From Xylogone sp. PMI_703 (taxonomy: Eukaryota; Ascomycota; Leotiomycetes), in contig JAJTUQ010000001.1 in assembly GCA_021399445.1 (NCBI GenBank), forward strand, positions 4,526,001-4,590,000: a DNA stretch of 64,000 nucleotides, written 5' to 3'. Below the pieces are notes generated by a model. It made no database searches. It was given only the letters and a program-made list of their open reading frames with translations, and was not told the origin of the DNA. The translations under genes and the position numbers were made by a program. Below are positions 25,732-36,942 of the stretch, piece after piece; within the stretch, counting starts at the first letter, position 1; every line of letters starts with the position of its first letter.

Positions 25732-27072
25732 CGTATAACTATGAAAGGAGAGTTAGACGTGTGAATTTAAGGGGCAATTGCATCGCATACCAATATTAGA
25801 CCTGTCTGGGATTCAAAGTATAAAAATTGATAATGTAGATTTGACGAGAGAATACCACAGTATTGAGGCAAAGAAAACAAGAAGAGATCAATGCTCCCGT
25901 CAGACGTCGATGAGACAACGCAGTACGGAGTTCGTTTGCGCCAAGCCACTGCAGAAGGGATCGGCTCGGCTTTAAGTAGCAGTGCTGTAAGTCATTAAAC
26001 AGACACATCGCACTACAGGACCAGCAGAAGCTGAGTAACACCTTACGGTAGAACACGCGGACCGTTCGTTCCATCAAGGCACAATGCGCGCAATCATTGG
26101 CCACAGCCAGAAGACGGCGTGTTCGTGATATCATGCTGCTTTCCTAGCTGGGGACCGCAGGCGCGGCCTGGCGTCCGCATCCAAACAACAATGGACACCG
26201 CCTCAGCTGAGCATTTTCCTGAGCCACATGTGTGGAGCACCCTCGGGAGTGACATCGCCGGCAGAAGCGAGCATTCGGGACCGGTAGTTGGGCTTCCTGC
26301 AATGGTTAGCTTGGCCTAGATTTCTAGAAATAATCCATCGGTAGAGCATGGGTTGGAATGCTTCCGAAATAACTGGTGCTTATCCTTATCTGGGGATTAC
26401 AGTAAATAATAAATATGTGAAGCTCACCTACGGTATCATGTATGAAAGCAATGATACTGAACAATGTAAAAGCATCCAGCCTCAATCGTCAGAATCTTCC
26501 GTAGAGAGAATGAATCTATTTCGAAATGCATTCCGTATGGAGGCCTGGTGGATGTGACTGTGGATGATCAAGGTTGATGAGACATCGCCTAGCTAGTATC
26601 AGCCCCCTCGTCTTCGACTTAAGACATGGGCGAGACTTACTCCATAGAGCGTGTACTTTTAAACAATTGTGTGATATCGAGTTGTAGACAGCTGAAAGGT
26701 TCAAAAACTCCCCCTCTCTGTAGTTGACAAAGTAGTTTGCAGCAGGGTACATCCGAATTACAACACTCCTAAGCTGTTGGTTTGTTGTGGCTATATCACG
26801 TGACTAGAGCGAAAATGACGCCTTTTTAGTGGCGGGGTTGTGATAGGCCCCGCCTCGTCGTCCGGAGTCGCAAGCCAACCCGACTGATTACTGAAATTGT
26901 TGTGACACTGTATCTCCGACTAATTAGAAATATATCTTTCCTATTGCAACACCCCCATTTGACTCCAACCTCTTCAATCCTCTATTGCGCACGCGACACA
27001 TCTAATCCTATCTGCATCTAGGGAGGCGATCAGTTCGCGGAGAGAAATAAGAGCTTCCAGAGCAACACAAAA
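25732..27072. other. Divergent promoter, CYSTM gene/GRX
   Basis: A 1.34-kb spacer shared by the CYSTM gene (-) and the glutaredoxin gene (+). A palindromic TCACGTGA lies at 26796-26803. Small frames around 25.8-26.5 kb lack family content. No other feature was seen. Confidence 0.5.
26796..26803. promoter_or_regulatory. TCACGTGA palindrome upstream of GRX
   Basis: This exact 8-bp palindrome with a CACGTG core lies 270 bp before the glutaredoxin ATG. Such sites are bound by bHLH factors such as Cbf1 in fungi. The site is visible, but binding is inferred. Confidence 0.35.
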
Positions 27073-27939
27073 ATGTCGACTTTAAAAGATATCACAACTG
27101 AGGAGGAGTGGAAGAACCATGTAGCATCATTACCTCCAACAACCCTTCAGATCATCAACTTCCACGCACCATGGGCAGCTCCTTGCGCTCAAATGACCAC
27201 AGTCCTCCAGACTCTCGCCTCCTCATATCCTGTCACAGATCCACTCAGCACATCATGGGTATCAATGAATGCTGAAGAGTTGATGGATGTCAGCGACTCC
27301 TTCAACGTCACTGCGGTTCCATATTTGGTCCTTATTAGAAACGGCCAGGTTCTCGAGACAGTCAGCGGCAGCGACGCCACGAAAGTCCGGCAAGCAATCG
27401 AACGACACGCAAATGTCACAGCTAATGGAGCTTCGTCCCAATTGCCACAGGCAAAGATAAATGGCGATAGTGAGGTGAAAAATATCCAGCAGACTCCAGC
27501 AGCCACAGCAGCACCAGATTCAAACGAGCAGTCACAAAGTACAAAGGAGGAATTACATGAGAGGTTATCTACACTTGTGAAGGCTGCACCAGTGATGCTA
27601 TTCATGAAGGGCACACCAAGTGCTCCTCAGTGTGGATTCTCCAGACAGCTGGTCGGTATCTTGAGGGAACATTCGGTTAAATATGGATTTTTCAATATCT
27701 TGGCGGATGATGAGGTTAGACAAGGCTTGAAGGAATTTGCAGACTGGCCGACATTCCCTCAGCTCTGGGTGGATGGTGAGCTAGTTGGAGGCCTTGATAT
27801 TGTAAGTTATAACTTGAAGCGATTGATGGTAGATCACTTACTAACCGCCTTGGATAAACAGGTTAAAGAAGAAATCTCAAATGATCCAGAGTTCCTTAAG
27901 GCTTATAGCGTATCCAAGAATAACGGCGTTACTGCTTAG
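27073..27939 (+). CDS. GRX4: Monothiol CGFS glutaredoxin (Grx3/4 type)
   Basis: Multidomain monothiol glutaredoxins bind [2Fe-2S] clusters with glutathione and signal cytosolic iron status to regulators. Two exons (27073-27801, 27862-27939) give 268 residues. A thioredoxin-like domain carries WAAPC at 34-38, where the first Cys of CxxC is replaced, as in Grx3/4. A polar linker follows at about residues 115-155. The glutaredoxin domain has MLFMKGTP and CGFS at 187-190, then WPTFPQLWVDGELVGGLDI. The 60-nt intron 27802-27861 is a multiple of three with no stop, so simple reading would add a spurious 20-residue block after GGLDI. Splicing restores GGLDIVKEEI, matching the family. There is one Grx domain, as in yeast Grx3/4 rather than human PICOT. 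Confidence 0.95.
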   Translation: MSTLKDITTEEEWKNHVASLPPTTLQIINFHAPWAAPCAQMTTVLQTLASSYPVTDPLSTSWVSMNAEELMDVSDSFNVTAVPYLVLIRNGQVLETVSGSDATKVRQAIERHANVTANGASSQLPQAKINGDSEVKNIQQTPAATAAPDSNEQSQSTKEELHERLSTLVKAAPVMLFMKGTPSAPQCGFSRQLVGILREHSVKYGFFNILADDEVRQGLKEFADWPTFPQLWVDGELVGGLDIVSYNLKRLMVDHLLTALDKQVKEEISNDPEFLKAYSVSKNNGVTA

Positions 27940-28082
27940 GGAGAATAAATAATGACCAAATTAACTCAGTGATCGGGTGCTGACTAGGTGATCATGATGT
28001 AATGAGAAGATTGCTCTGCAATAGATGTGTAAGATCTTGGTGTTATGATTCTGTGCAATATCATATAGGAACAGCTCTGCCT

Positions 28083-31000
28083 TTACTTTCGCATCTGTTT
28101 AGGCACCCACCACCACATGGTCCTATTCATTTCTCTGAAGATCTTGATATTTGATAATTCCTTCACAGCCTCTTTCGTGTGTCGGTGCTCTGGTCCCACC
28201 GTATCCATCAATTTTTGCAGAGCCTTATTTTGAAACTCAATTGCCTTCTCATACTGACCCGCATGGGAATAGTCTGCGGCAAGACCACGCATACAGCCGA
28301 TAGTCCTCAAATCATTGCTCCCAAAAGCATTTTGCATTTTCGCGAGTGCTTGCTTTCTCACTCTCACTGTTTTCCCCCAACCAGTTAGAAGGATAGTGTG
28401 CCTATAACAAGTTGCTAAAGTATTCAAGGCGTATATTGTCTGATGGTGATCTTCTCCCAATAGTAAGTTAAGCTGAGCTACGCATTGCTCCTGAAGCTTT
28501 CTTGATTTTTTGTATTTTCTTTGATTGGCATATGATTCGGCGAGAAAACTCATCTCATTTAAAGTCACGGAATGCTGATCTCCATATACTTTTCTACAGT
28601 TCTCGAATGCCTTTCTGTGTAGCTTCGCGGACTTCCCAAACTTCTTAGTATATCCATAACAGCCAGCAAGCCCAATAAGCGCGGTTACTGTAAGAATATG
28701 TTGTAATCCAAATCTCTCCAAACTGGCCTCATATACCTCTTGGTATAGAGGAATGGCCTTATCATATTCTCCCATATTGAAGTTGCAAACGGCGATTCTA
28801 CCCTTCATATCATAGACTTGCCAACTACTTTCTCCATGTGTGCGTTTGGTTTCTTCCAGCAAGATATCTAGCAGTTCGAGAACTTCCTTATGGTGTCCCA
28901 GTCCTTCCAGACATATGCAAGTGTGCAGTTGAACAGTAGTTAAAGCAATAGGGCGCTCCTCACGAATCCTCTCTATTCTGCATTTCTCTTCCATCTGTAT
29001 CAGGAGATTTAGGGCATCGTAATATCTAGTAGCCTCCATATATGCTATCTCAAACTTGCCCATAATATCCATCATCTCTGCGGCTTGAGGGCCTTCACTG
29101 ATAAGTCGACCTTCCGAAGTGGCAATGCATTGATCAATATGAGGAAGTAATAATTTCCTGTATTGCTGGTTTGAGGAGTCCATTCCAGAATCTATTGACC
29201 TAGCCAGTATCATAGTTGCAACCTGCCATAATCTATTTCTTTCACTGTCCCCCATTCGAGTCCTCGACCACTCGTGAACAAGAGGATGCATAGATATGCG
29301 CTCTGATTCATCAATATCAATGAGAGAGAAGCCGTAGAGAAGAGACAGAGCTTGTTGGAATGTCAATGGATCCCAGGCAGTTGATAGAGCTTCCACTAAG
29401 TCATTACTAGCGTAGCCTACCAAAGGACGGTATTGTAAATCCTCGGAAGCTTTTTGAAATATGGTTTTGGTTATCCCATCAAAATGTAAGAATGAAAATA
29501 AACCGAGAAGCTCGAGTGCCAGTGCTGAATATTTGTCCTTCATCTGCTCTATCCTTTGAATCGAGATTTCCCATGTTGTATACACAGAAAATTGATAATC
29601 AATATCTCCTAGAACCCGGTCTGAATTCAAGAGCTCCTCTTTTTGCTGGTCAAATAATTCGATAAATCCTGCAAGACTGCTAATCTTCTTTCGAATGATA
29701 ATACCAGCTTGAACAATGGCCAGAGCAAAGTAGCCCAAGGTGCTGACTATCTGTTCACTTGCATGTCGTTTATCTCCGTCTTCTATGTCTTCACCTGCTA
29801 CACGTAAGAGCAATGAGATGGCATCTTCTGTAGACATCCTATCCACCCTATAGGTCCACGAGGCGGTAGATGCATATTTGCAAAGCTCAGGACATCGAGT
29901 CGTTATAATAATCGAACCTCGATTACCCGCCGGGAAAAATCGCGAGATATCAAGTTGAGGGTCATCCGCATTATCCATAATGATGAGCCAATGGTCTCTA
30001 CCAGATAGCCAGTCCCTCACTGAGCCGATATTTTCGTCCTGGCCACAGGAGCGGGCTATTTCCAAGTACCCATTTTTAATTGTTTCTAGACTGCTCGCAT
30101 CAATCCAGAAAACACCTGAAAACCTAAACATCTTATCAGTATATCGGGACGGACAGAAGCCGTAGTCTTACCTCTCCTTGTAGATATCGATGAATTTGAG
30201 ACTCGTTTGCGTCTTCCCTGCACCGCCTAATCCATACAAGACAAACCTTTGCTGGAATTTTGAAGGCAGATATCGATCATCAATGAAACGGGATTTTAGC
30301 TGCTGGAGGATCTCTTCGCGACCCGTGAAGTTTTCGTTCACTGTAGAGGCAACAACGTAATGCTCATGCCGCAGTGGGGGAATGACAGTCTCCCTACATA
30401 TTTGCTTGATACTCTCCACCGACCTGAGATACGTCTCGTCATCTTTTGACGAATATCTACATATATCTCTATGATCGGCGGGAACGGGGATTTGCTCTTC
30501 GTGAAATGAGATGCTGCCAAACTGATTCAATACGGCAGAACTTTTTTCTACAACCTGTTTAGACAAAATCAGCGTAATAACTTCTCCAAGCCAAGTAAGT
30601 GCATACAGCAAATCCCATTGTTCTCTTGGTTTCATAGAAACTAACAAACTTATATGGCTTTGTCCACTCATGAGCCAAGAAGTCATCTTCAATCTTTTTC
30701 AGCACCCCACTCCCTTTTCTCAGAGCCTTAAGCAAGGTAGAACGGTTTCTGGGAGTGACATATTTGGGGGCCCGGGATAATGTCTCAGCGAATGTTGCCA
30801 TATCACTCCCTTTATGCGGAGTACCGTAGAAAATAATTCCAATAGTGTTGTCATCAATTTCTCTATAGCCCTGGCTAACCTCACTGTTTTGTCTAGCTGT
30901 TATGAGAGCCTATTTACAATCCGTTAGTCGTACTGTATCATGGTCTTTGCCAACAAAATAAAGTTTTACAGTTTTGATGACTATGCCCCCCAGAGAGTGC

Positions 31001-31377
31001 CCCATAAATAACAAAGGCCGATTTTGATCTCCATTCTGAGCTCGTAAAGTAGCTACACTTCTCAGCAGGTCAATCGCATGCTCCTCAATGCCCGCATCAG
31101 TATTCGTAAGTGGCGAAGCATCATAACCAAAAGTCATTATCCTAGCCAAAGGAATATCCTTTGGCAGGAAGTCCCTCAGCCATAGCTTCTCCGAGGTAGG
31201 TTCCGTCCAGGTTCGAAATTGGTCTCCATTTAAACCATGAACCGCTACAATACTGTTGAAGATAGTCAGCACTATGACAGTAACAAAGGATTCTCACGAA
31301 CAAAAGGCATACTCTAAGCCCAGCCTTGCATTAATTTCTGTATTATTCTCATCAGGGTATAAAACAACCAAGCCCAT
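28083..31377 (-). CDS. Fungal NLR-like protein: alpha/beta hydrolase - NB-ARC - TPR
   Basis: Five exons (31313-31377, 30970-31252, 30607-30909, 30172-30554, 28083-30123) give 1,024 residues. The N-terminal effector domain is a serine-hydrolase/lipase-like fold: DIVAVHGLNGDQFRTWT at 22-38, nucleophile elbow GHSLGG with Ser108, then IIFYGTPHKGSD. The NB-ARC domain has P-loop GLGGAGKT (325-332), Walker B-like WLIIMDNADD (about 390-399), GSIIITTR (about 414-421) and an MHPLVHEW box (about 623-630) in the MHD position. The C-terminus has roughly 42-residue kinesin-light-chain-type TPRs (GEYDKAIPLYQEVYEASLERFG and relatives) to about residue 1,010. This architecture is known from fungal STAND/NLR proteins implicated in non-self recognition and heterokaryon incompatibility. 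All ATPase motifs look intact. The first exon (MGLVVLYPDENN...) was found by splice logic. The ligand is unknown. Confidence 0.92.
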
Positions 31378-32518
31378 ACTCTGCTAAACCAAACCAAAGA
31401 AAGTCCAAAACTCCAAACAAATGCAATAATTCTAACAATAAAGAATAAAGCAAACAATAAACTCAGTCCACAAAGACCTTATCGCAAAACAATGAAAAAA
31501 ATGAGGCAAGTCCCACGCCTACCTTTAAATAAAATGGCCACCACCCGGGGCCAAAGGCCTCCCCATGACTGGCCGGCTGAGGCAAGGCTGTCTGTCTTGT
31601 CTGCCTGTAGTACAGGCCCTGTGCAGTAGTACAAGAACAGGCCCATATCAACGCCTATGGGCTATGCAGCGAGGGGCGGTCGCATGATTGTAGGGGTGCC
31701 GGGCACCTACTTGGCCTCGCTGGCCTATCCATGGGCTTCGTTGGCCAACGCCATCCAACAGGTACGGTAGTACCAGAGTGCTGGGTCAACTGCGCCTCAG
31801 TGTACACCGTACAGTGATGTATGAACCCGGAAACCCCTGGTTACTTGAGATTTTTGATTTATCAGGTACTATGCCATATCCATATCTTGTAAAGGAGAAA
31901 GGATGCAGATTTATCGCACCAATACTATGTAATGTGTAATGCGTTCCAGACGGAGAGCGTATCGTGCTTCTTGAATGGCGTTCGTGGTGGCTTAACAGCG
32001 GGGCCAGCCGTGCTTCAACGCACTTGTGCCGGCGCTTGAGTGGCGATGTTGATTTGAAGGCGCTTAGGATGGGGTACTTCGCTGCAGTAGGTGCTGTGAA
32101 AGTTATCGGGTGGATTCGCTTTTTCTTTGCTGGATACGGAGTACGAATACCTCCGTACTATTTAACGGTATATGGCCATGGGATGGGGATTGGAGATCCT
32201 GTCGCTTTAGTGATTTTGAATCGTTTAGCTAATTAGTATGTAAAATTGTCATCCGTATGTTTAGAGTTATCACAACGATCAAGCGTTAAATCGCCAATGA
32301 ATAGGAAATCGAACGATAGAAAAGAAGGGGACTTTGTTATTTATTTTTAAAATTACAAAATATATCATTTTGTAACATACAATTCATTCCGTCATGAGAT
32401 AGGGGATCTAACCTAAGTGACAGTGTCAGGAGAATCGACCATGACCTAGTTGGTACAGTACTTGTAATCACTCAACCTACCATATCGTCTCACAAAAGTG
32501 GCTCACAAGTGTCATAAT
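31378..32518. other. Intergenic, NLR promoter side
   Basis: This 1.14-kb spacer lies upstream of the NLR-like gene and downstream of the amylase. A plus-strand frame at about 31.96-32.24 kb has no motif and a poor start. I find no adjacent small effector or HET-s-like gene here. Confidence 0.5.
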
Positions 32519-34906
32519 TCACCCCTGCCAACTCGAACTAACCGTCACAGCCGTTGCACAGCTCGCCGGCACAGTGTAAGTGTGATTCGGGTCAGCCTCC
32601 CACGTAACCGCTCCATTGCTAGCAACGTTAATAAACTTATACTCAAACACCGTTCCTGGAGCAAGGTTAACTGTCACGTCCCACAACGGGTTAGCGCTAG
32701 TGTAGTGAGAAGCAGAAAGAGGCACGGCTGAGGAAGGGTTCCACGAGCCCAGGGCCGGTATGGACCCTGCTAGTTTGATAGTCTGACCGACCACTGTAGT
32801 CACTAATTCATCGAATGTCACGGAGACGGAGGCAGGTCTCGAGCAAGAGGTTGTGCTTGGCTTGCTTGATGTAGTAGTGGTAGGACTTCCGGATCCTAAT
32901 ATATAAACAGTCTACATAAGTATACATAAAATCGAACAATGATACATTTAGTGTTATATTAACCTGAGCAGATTCCGCTGCCAGAGAGCTGGGCCTGCGG
33001 ATAGAATACCCGAGGGAGCCCACTCGCCATAGCCACATTGAGGTTTCCATTGCCATCGGTTGTGTATGAGGTACAGGACATCACTTCGACCAGGGCTTGG
33101 TTGGCTGTGAAGCCGGTCTCGCTGGATGAAAGCGTGAGCGTGTAGCTGGCACCATTAGCTCCTAGATTGGTAAAGACCCCAATGATTTGGGCTCCATCAT
33201 TGCCTTTACGCATAACGATTGTTGATCCATCTGAGTACACTGGCCATGCTTTGTAAGTAAGGTATGAGTTATCTTTGAAAATTGCCTGGTTTCTGATCTG
33301 GTTCAGAGACGCAATCCATGTATAGAGTGGAGAAGTGGTCGAGTAGCCTGAGAGCCAGAGAGCTTCACGGTCATTTGGAACACCGCCTCCAGAATAGTGC
33401 TGCTCTTGTCCTTGGTAGACTGTAGAAATATTAATACATGGTTCTTTACACAGTTGAAATGGGGGTCTTACTGATCGGGATTCCGTCTGCGAGGATCGTA
33501 AATGCAATTGCATTTTTCGCTAGTGACAAATCTGAAGTTAATGAGGGAAATCTAGCATTATCATGGTTCTCTAAGAATGAGCCCAGGAGAGTTGTGTCGG
33601 AACAGGTTGACTTCATGGTATTGATCCCATTGACGAGATTGCTGATGCTGCCGCTGGTAGATTGGAAGGCCTGAGTGATCCAGAAGTAACTTGGAATAAT
33701 TAGTATCTCAGTTAAATAAGCCTGATGTTGACTTACGCTGGATAATTCAGCATGCCGCTCATGTACTGCTGGTAAGGGCAGACATAGTTAGGATCCCCAT
33801 TGAAGACTTCTCCTACAATATAGACGCCAGCTGAATCTTGTTAGCATTGTTGAAAGTGAAAATATGCAGCTACAACATACCTGCAGACTCGAATGGTGGG
33901 AAGAAATCATTGTTGACTTGCTGAGCACTGTCTACTCTGAGGCCATCAATAGAATAGGTTGAAACTAGGTTAGTAATCCACGAATTCCAGACACTCGCGA
34001 CATCAGAGTCTTCAGTTCGCAAATCGGGTAATGATACGGTATTATCGCCCTTTTAAAGTCAGTTTAACCCTGATTAGTTTTTTGTATGTGGCATTACCTC
34101 CCAGCACTATAAAGATATACTGTTAGCTTTGTCCGTGAAAGTTAGGCTGGTATATCCTAGGAACAACAACTTACTGTTTTGATGCTGTTGACATCATTGT
34201 AGTTAATGAGACAGAATGGATGATAGAAAGATTCCTTTACTAAATTAGCACTGCATGGGTGATAACGCCGGCTGGGCTGAAATAGGAGGTGTACCTGGTT
34301 AAACGGGGTGAAGGTGCTGTAATTAACGCAATCCCCGCAGCCTAGATAGCCCATGTGGTTTGTCACCACATCGACCATGAGATACTAGGAAAAAATTAAT
34401 TCATAAGCTTATAGAGGTGCATGCAAAAATCTTACCATCCCCCTAGAATGGAGAGCAGCTGACAAGGCTTTCAAATCAGACTCGGTGCCAAAGTTGCTGT
34501 TGAGGGCATTGATGTTCTGGGCCCAGTATCCATGGTAAGATTCCCCATCCGCAGAGTTTCCAGAAAGGTTCTCTACAATCGGGGAGATCCAGACCTATAG
34601 CTGTCCGTTTAGTAGCTAATTTTGATATTTTAAGGTAGATCCAGAACACAGCTAGTAAAGAATTCAACATACAGCAGTGAAGCCCATGTTTTGGATGTAA
34701 TCCAGTTTATTAATAAGTCCTTGCCATGTTCCGCCACAGTACACCTGATCACCCGTATTGCAAGGCTGCGTCGTCGACCCGGACGTCAACGCAAACCGAT
34801 CCGTCATGACTTGATAGATAGATTGGGAGCGCCATCCAGCTGGAGATAGAGCGGACACCGAATGTGCCAGGACGGCCAACACGGCCGCGGAGGCAGAGAA
34901 CATCAT
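32519..34906 (-). CDS. Secreted GH13 alpha-amylase with CBM20 starch-binding domain
   Basis: This is an extracellular endo-acting alpha-amylase of the Taka-amylase type. Ten exons (34673-34906, 34436-34594, 34295-34384, 34175-34234, 34098-34106, 33881-34049, 33737-33830, 33472-33689, 32964-33419, 32519-32895) give 621 residues. The signal peptide is [22 protein letters not shown]13 regions are present: [15 protein letters not shown] (nucleophile Asp), GEVFNG (acid/base Glu) and FLENHDN. A short Ser/Thr linker ([14 protein letters not shown]) leads to a CBM20 domain ([20 protein letters not shown]...[15 protein letters not shown]...[12 protein letters not shown]). Exon 5 is a 9-nt micro-exon coding for Cys-Trp-Glu. 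The gene is likely controlled by starch and glucose: see the CGG-N8-CGG site upstream. A possible alternative start lies one codon downstream. Confidence 0.95.
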
Positions 34907-35234
34907 TACTGTATCTTTTGCTCAACCAGTGTGGAAATCGAACAATATACAACTACAGTACAACAACGAAAAAAAGGACGAGAACAAGAGGCTTGCTTTA
35001 TACCAAAAGAAGAGACCCAGCGAAAAGCAAAAGGGGACGAATTAGCCATCAGGTGACCGAATAGGGAAGCATCGAGTGTTGTCTTCCAGCCTTACATAGA
35101 ACAAGCATTATGGCTCATCCACTAGCAAGGGTGGATGAGCCCTTGCAAACCCTCCAGGGATAAAGTCTTCTGTAAGAGAAGGCCGTGACCTCATGGGATG
35201 AAAAGAAAAAGAAAGGGCCTGGAGCTGAACCAGT

Positions 35235-35248
35235 CGGCGCGCGAGCGG
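35235..35248. promoter_or_regulatory. CGG-N8-CGG motif, AmyR-type
   Basis: An exact direct repeat of CGG triplets separated by 8 bases lies 329 bp upstream of the amylase ATG. CGG-N8-C/AGG is the established binding motif of the starch regulator AmyR in Aspergillus. The match and position are seen, and regulation is inferred. Confidence 0.55.
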
Positions 35249-35659
35249 CTATGCAGAAGACCGGGTTGGCAGCGGATGCGAAAAAAAGAAGGAAAAAGGA
35301 GTAAAAGAAGGTACAGTAATATCACAGAAAAGTCCCAGCTGCGGTACTGTATAGTGCGATGACACCGAGAGGTCGAGGTATAATTGCCAGGGACAAGAGT
35401 AGCTACCAGCAAGTCTCACAAGTACACAGTGGACTCCAATAAGAGGCGACAACTCCTTAAATGTACGGTACATGTCCCACCCAATCAACATGGAAGACAG
35501 CCAATCTCACCGCGGGTTTCGTCCCATGCATCAGCAGCGTGCGAAACACGCGGGCACTGGTTCCCTGGTAAGATTAAACACAATTGTACGTACAGCACAT
35601 GTATGATTAGGAAATACCGTACTCTAGAGACATGTACTGGTGCGGGTACCGTAAGTCCC

Positions 35660-35695
35660 GTACGCTGTACGCTTGTACGCTGTATGTACGCTGTA
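35660..35695 (+). repeat. Three copies of GTACGCTGTA
   Basis: Copies lie at 35660-35669, 35675-35684 and 35686-35695, with periods of 15 and 11. It is a short imperfect tandem array in the amylase upstream region. It may be simple sequence drift, and a regulatory role is not shown. Confidence 0.7.
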
Positions 35696-36942
35696 GTTAC
35701 AGCATGCTGCACCCCGGCGAATCGGTGCATCAGGGCATAAACGCGGGGCAATATCCCTGTTTGGAGGGGCCGAGTTGCTGCTTCGCTTGCCTGATTGCTG
35801 TGCTGCCGGCAGGGGACAGTACTGGACAGTGCTGTCATCAACACAGCAGTTTGCGGAGAGTATTGTATGGCATACTCATTCTCTGCAGACCACATGCGCG
35901 ACATCTATCACAAACATGCAGTGTCCTCGGCTATAATAGTAATGCTCGTCGTACATACAGGAGGATATATCGATCCCATGGGAGAATTTTCGCTGGAATC
36001 ATGCACCCTGGATTCTTTAGTCTCGGAGAAGATGAAGGACTACTGCATGTGTATGTCCTCCGTATGTATTTAATATCATGTATGTGTATATGTGTGTCTA
36101 CGAAGAGCTGATCCATATAATAGTGTCCCTACCCAAGTCTTCTCCCAGAAGTCGGATCTACGTCTTCTTCGCCCTCTTCTTATTCGGTCCTTTGGGGACG
36201 TTCTTCGGTTGCTCCTCTGCTCTGTTACTCTCTGGAAGAAGCGATGTTCTCTTACTCTGTCCCTCACTAAACAGTCGTACTAGCATTGTCTCTGGTTAAG
36301 TGTCTCCGGCAGGTTGTGGGGTTGGGCTAGGGAACAGTGCCACTTTTCTTGGCCAAGAAGGCCCGATATCCCTTATTCTCCGAACTTCTCCATTAGTCTT
36401 GGTTCATCACTTCTTCACTTGTCATGACGTGAGGCACCCCTCACAGGAGAGACCTGGAGAAGCTACGACGGCTTCAGCTACAGCTACAATTATAACCACA
36501 ACTACTATACTTGTACTACTCGCTTTTGATAAGTTGCAATTTGCAATTGTCCTAATTGAGAAGAGTTTTGGTTCTTTTCATACAGCAGACCTAACCATCA
36601 CTACCCTCGTCATCATCATCATCCATATCTTCAATCTAAATAAATTAATCTTTACAGATTAGAGCAATTCTCCCATAATAAAGCATCCTGAGCTTCAAAA
36701 CCAAAAATGCCCGAGACATTTTCCCCTTAAACCCCGGATTATGAGTGTCCTGTTAATATTTGCGCCTTGATCATTACCAGTACTGAATTTTGTCCCCTAG
36801 GAATCCCCTATTCTGGCCGTTTGCTCCCATATCCAGCTTTAAATTCCAAACAAAACCCAAACGTCCAGTATGAATTCGTGGTAACCCAGAGACTCCTCAG
36901 TGAACCAGTGCTTTTACCCAGATTCGAAGCAAAACTCCCCTT

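Larger units (their letters stand above)
34907..36942. other. Amylase promoter region, no gene
   Basis: This 2-kb spacer lies upstream of the amylase and downstream of the Zn2Cys6 gene. Many short overlapping frames on both strands at 35.2-36.7 kb lack family content. It contains one CGG-N8-CGG site and a small cluster of GTACGCTGTA repeats, both listed separately. Confidence 0.55.

Noticed and set aside
26335..26365. A-box-like GGTAGAGC
   Set aside because: No B box or cloverleaf follows within the expected distance.
31964..32236. 90-residue plus-strand frame near the NLR-like gene, considered as a partner effector
   Set aside because: No HET-s, amyloid or membrane-pore motif, and poor start context.
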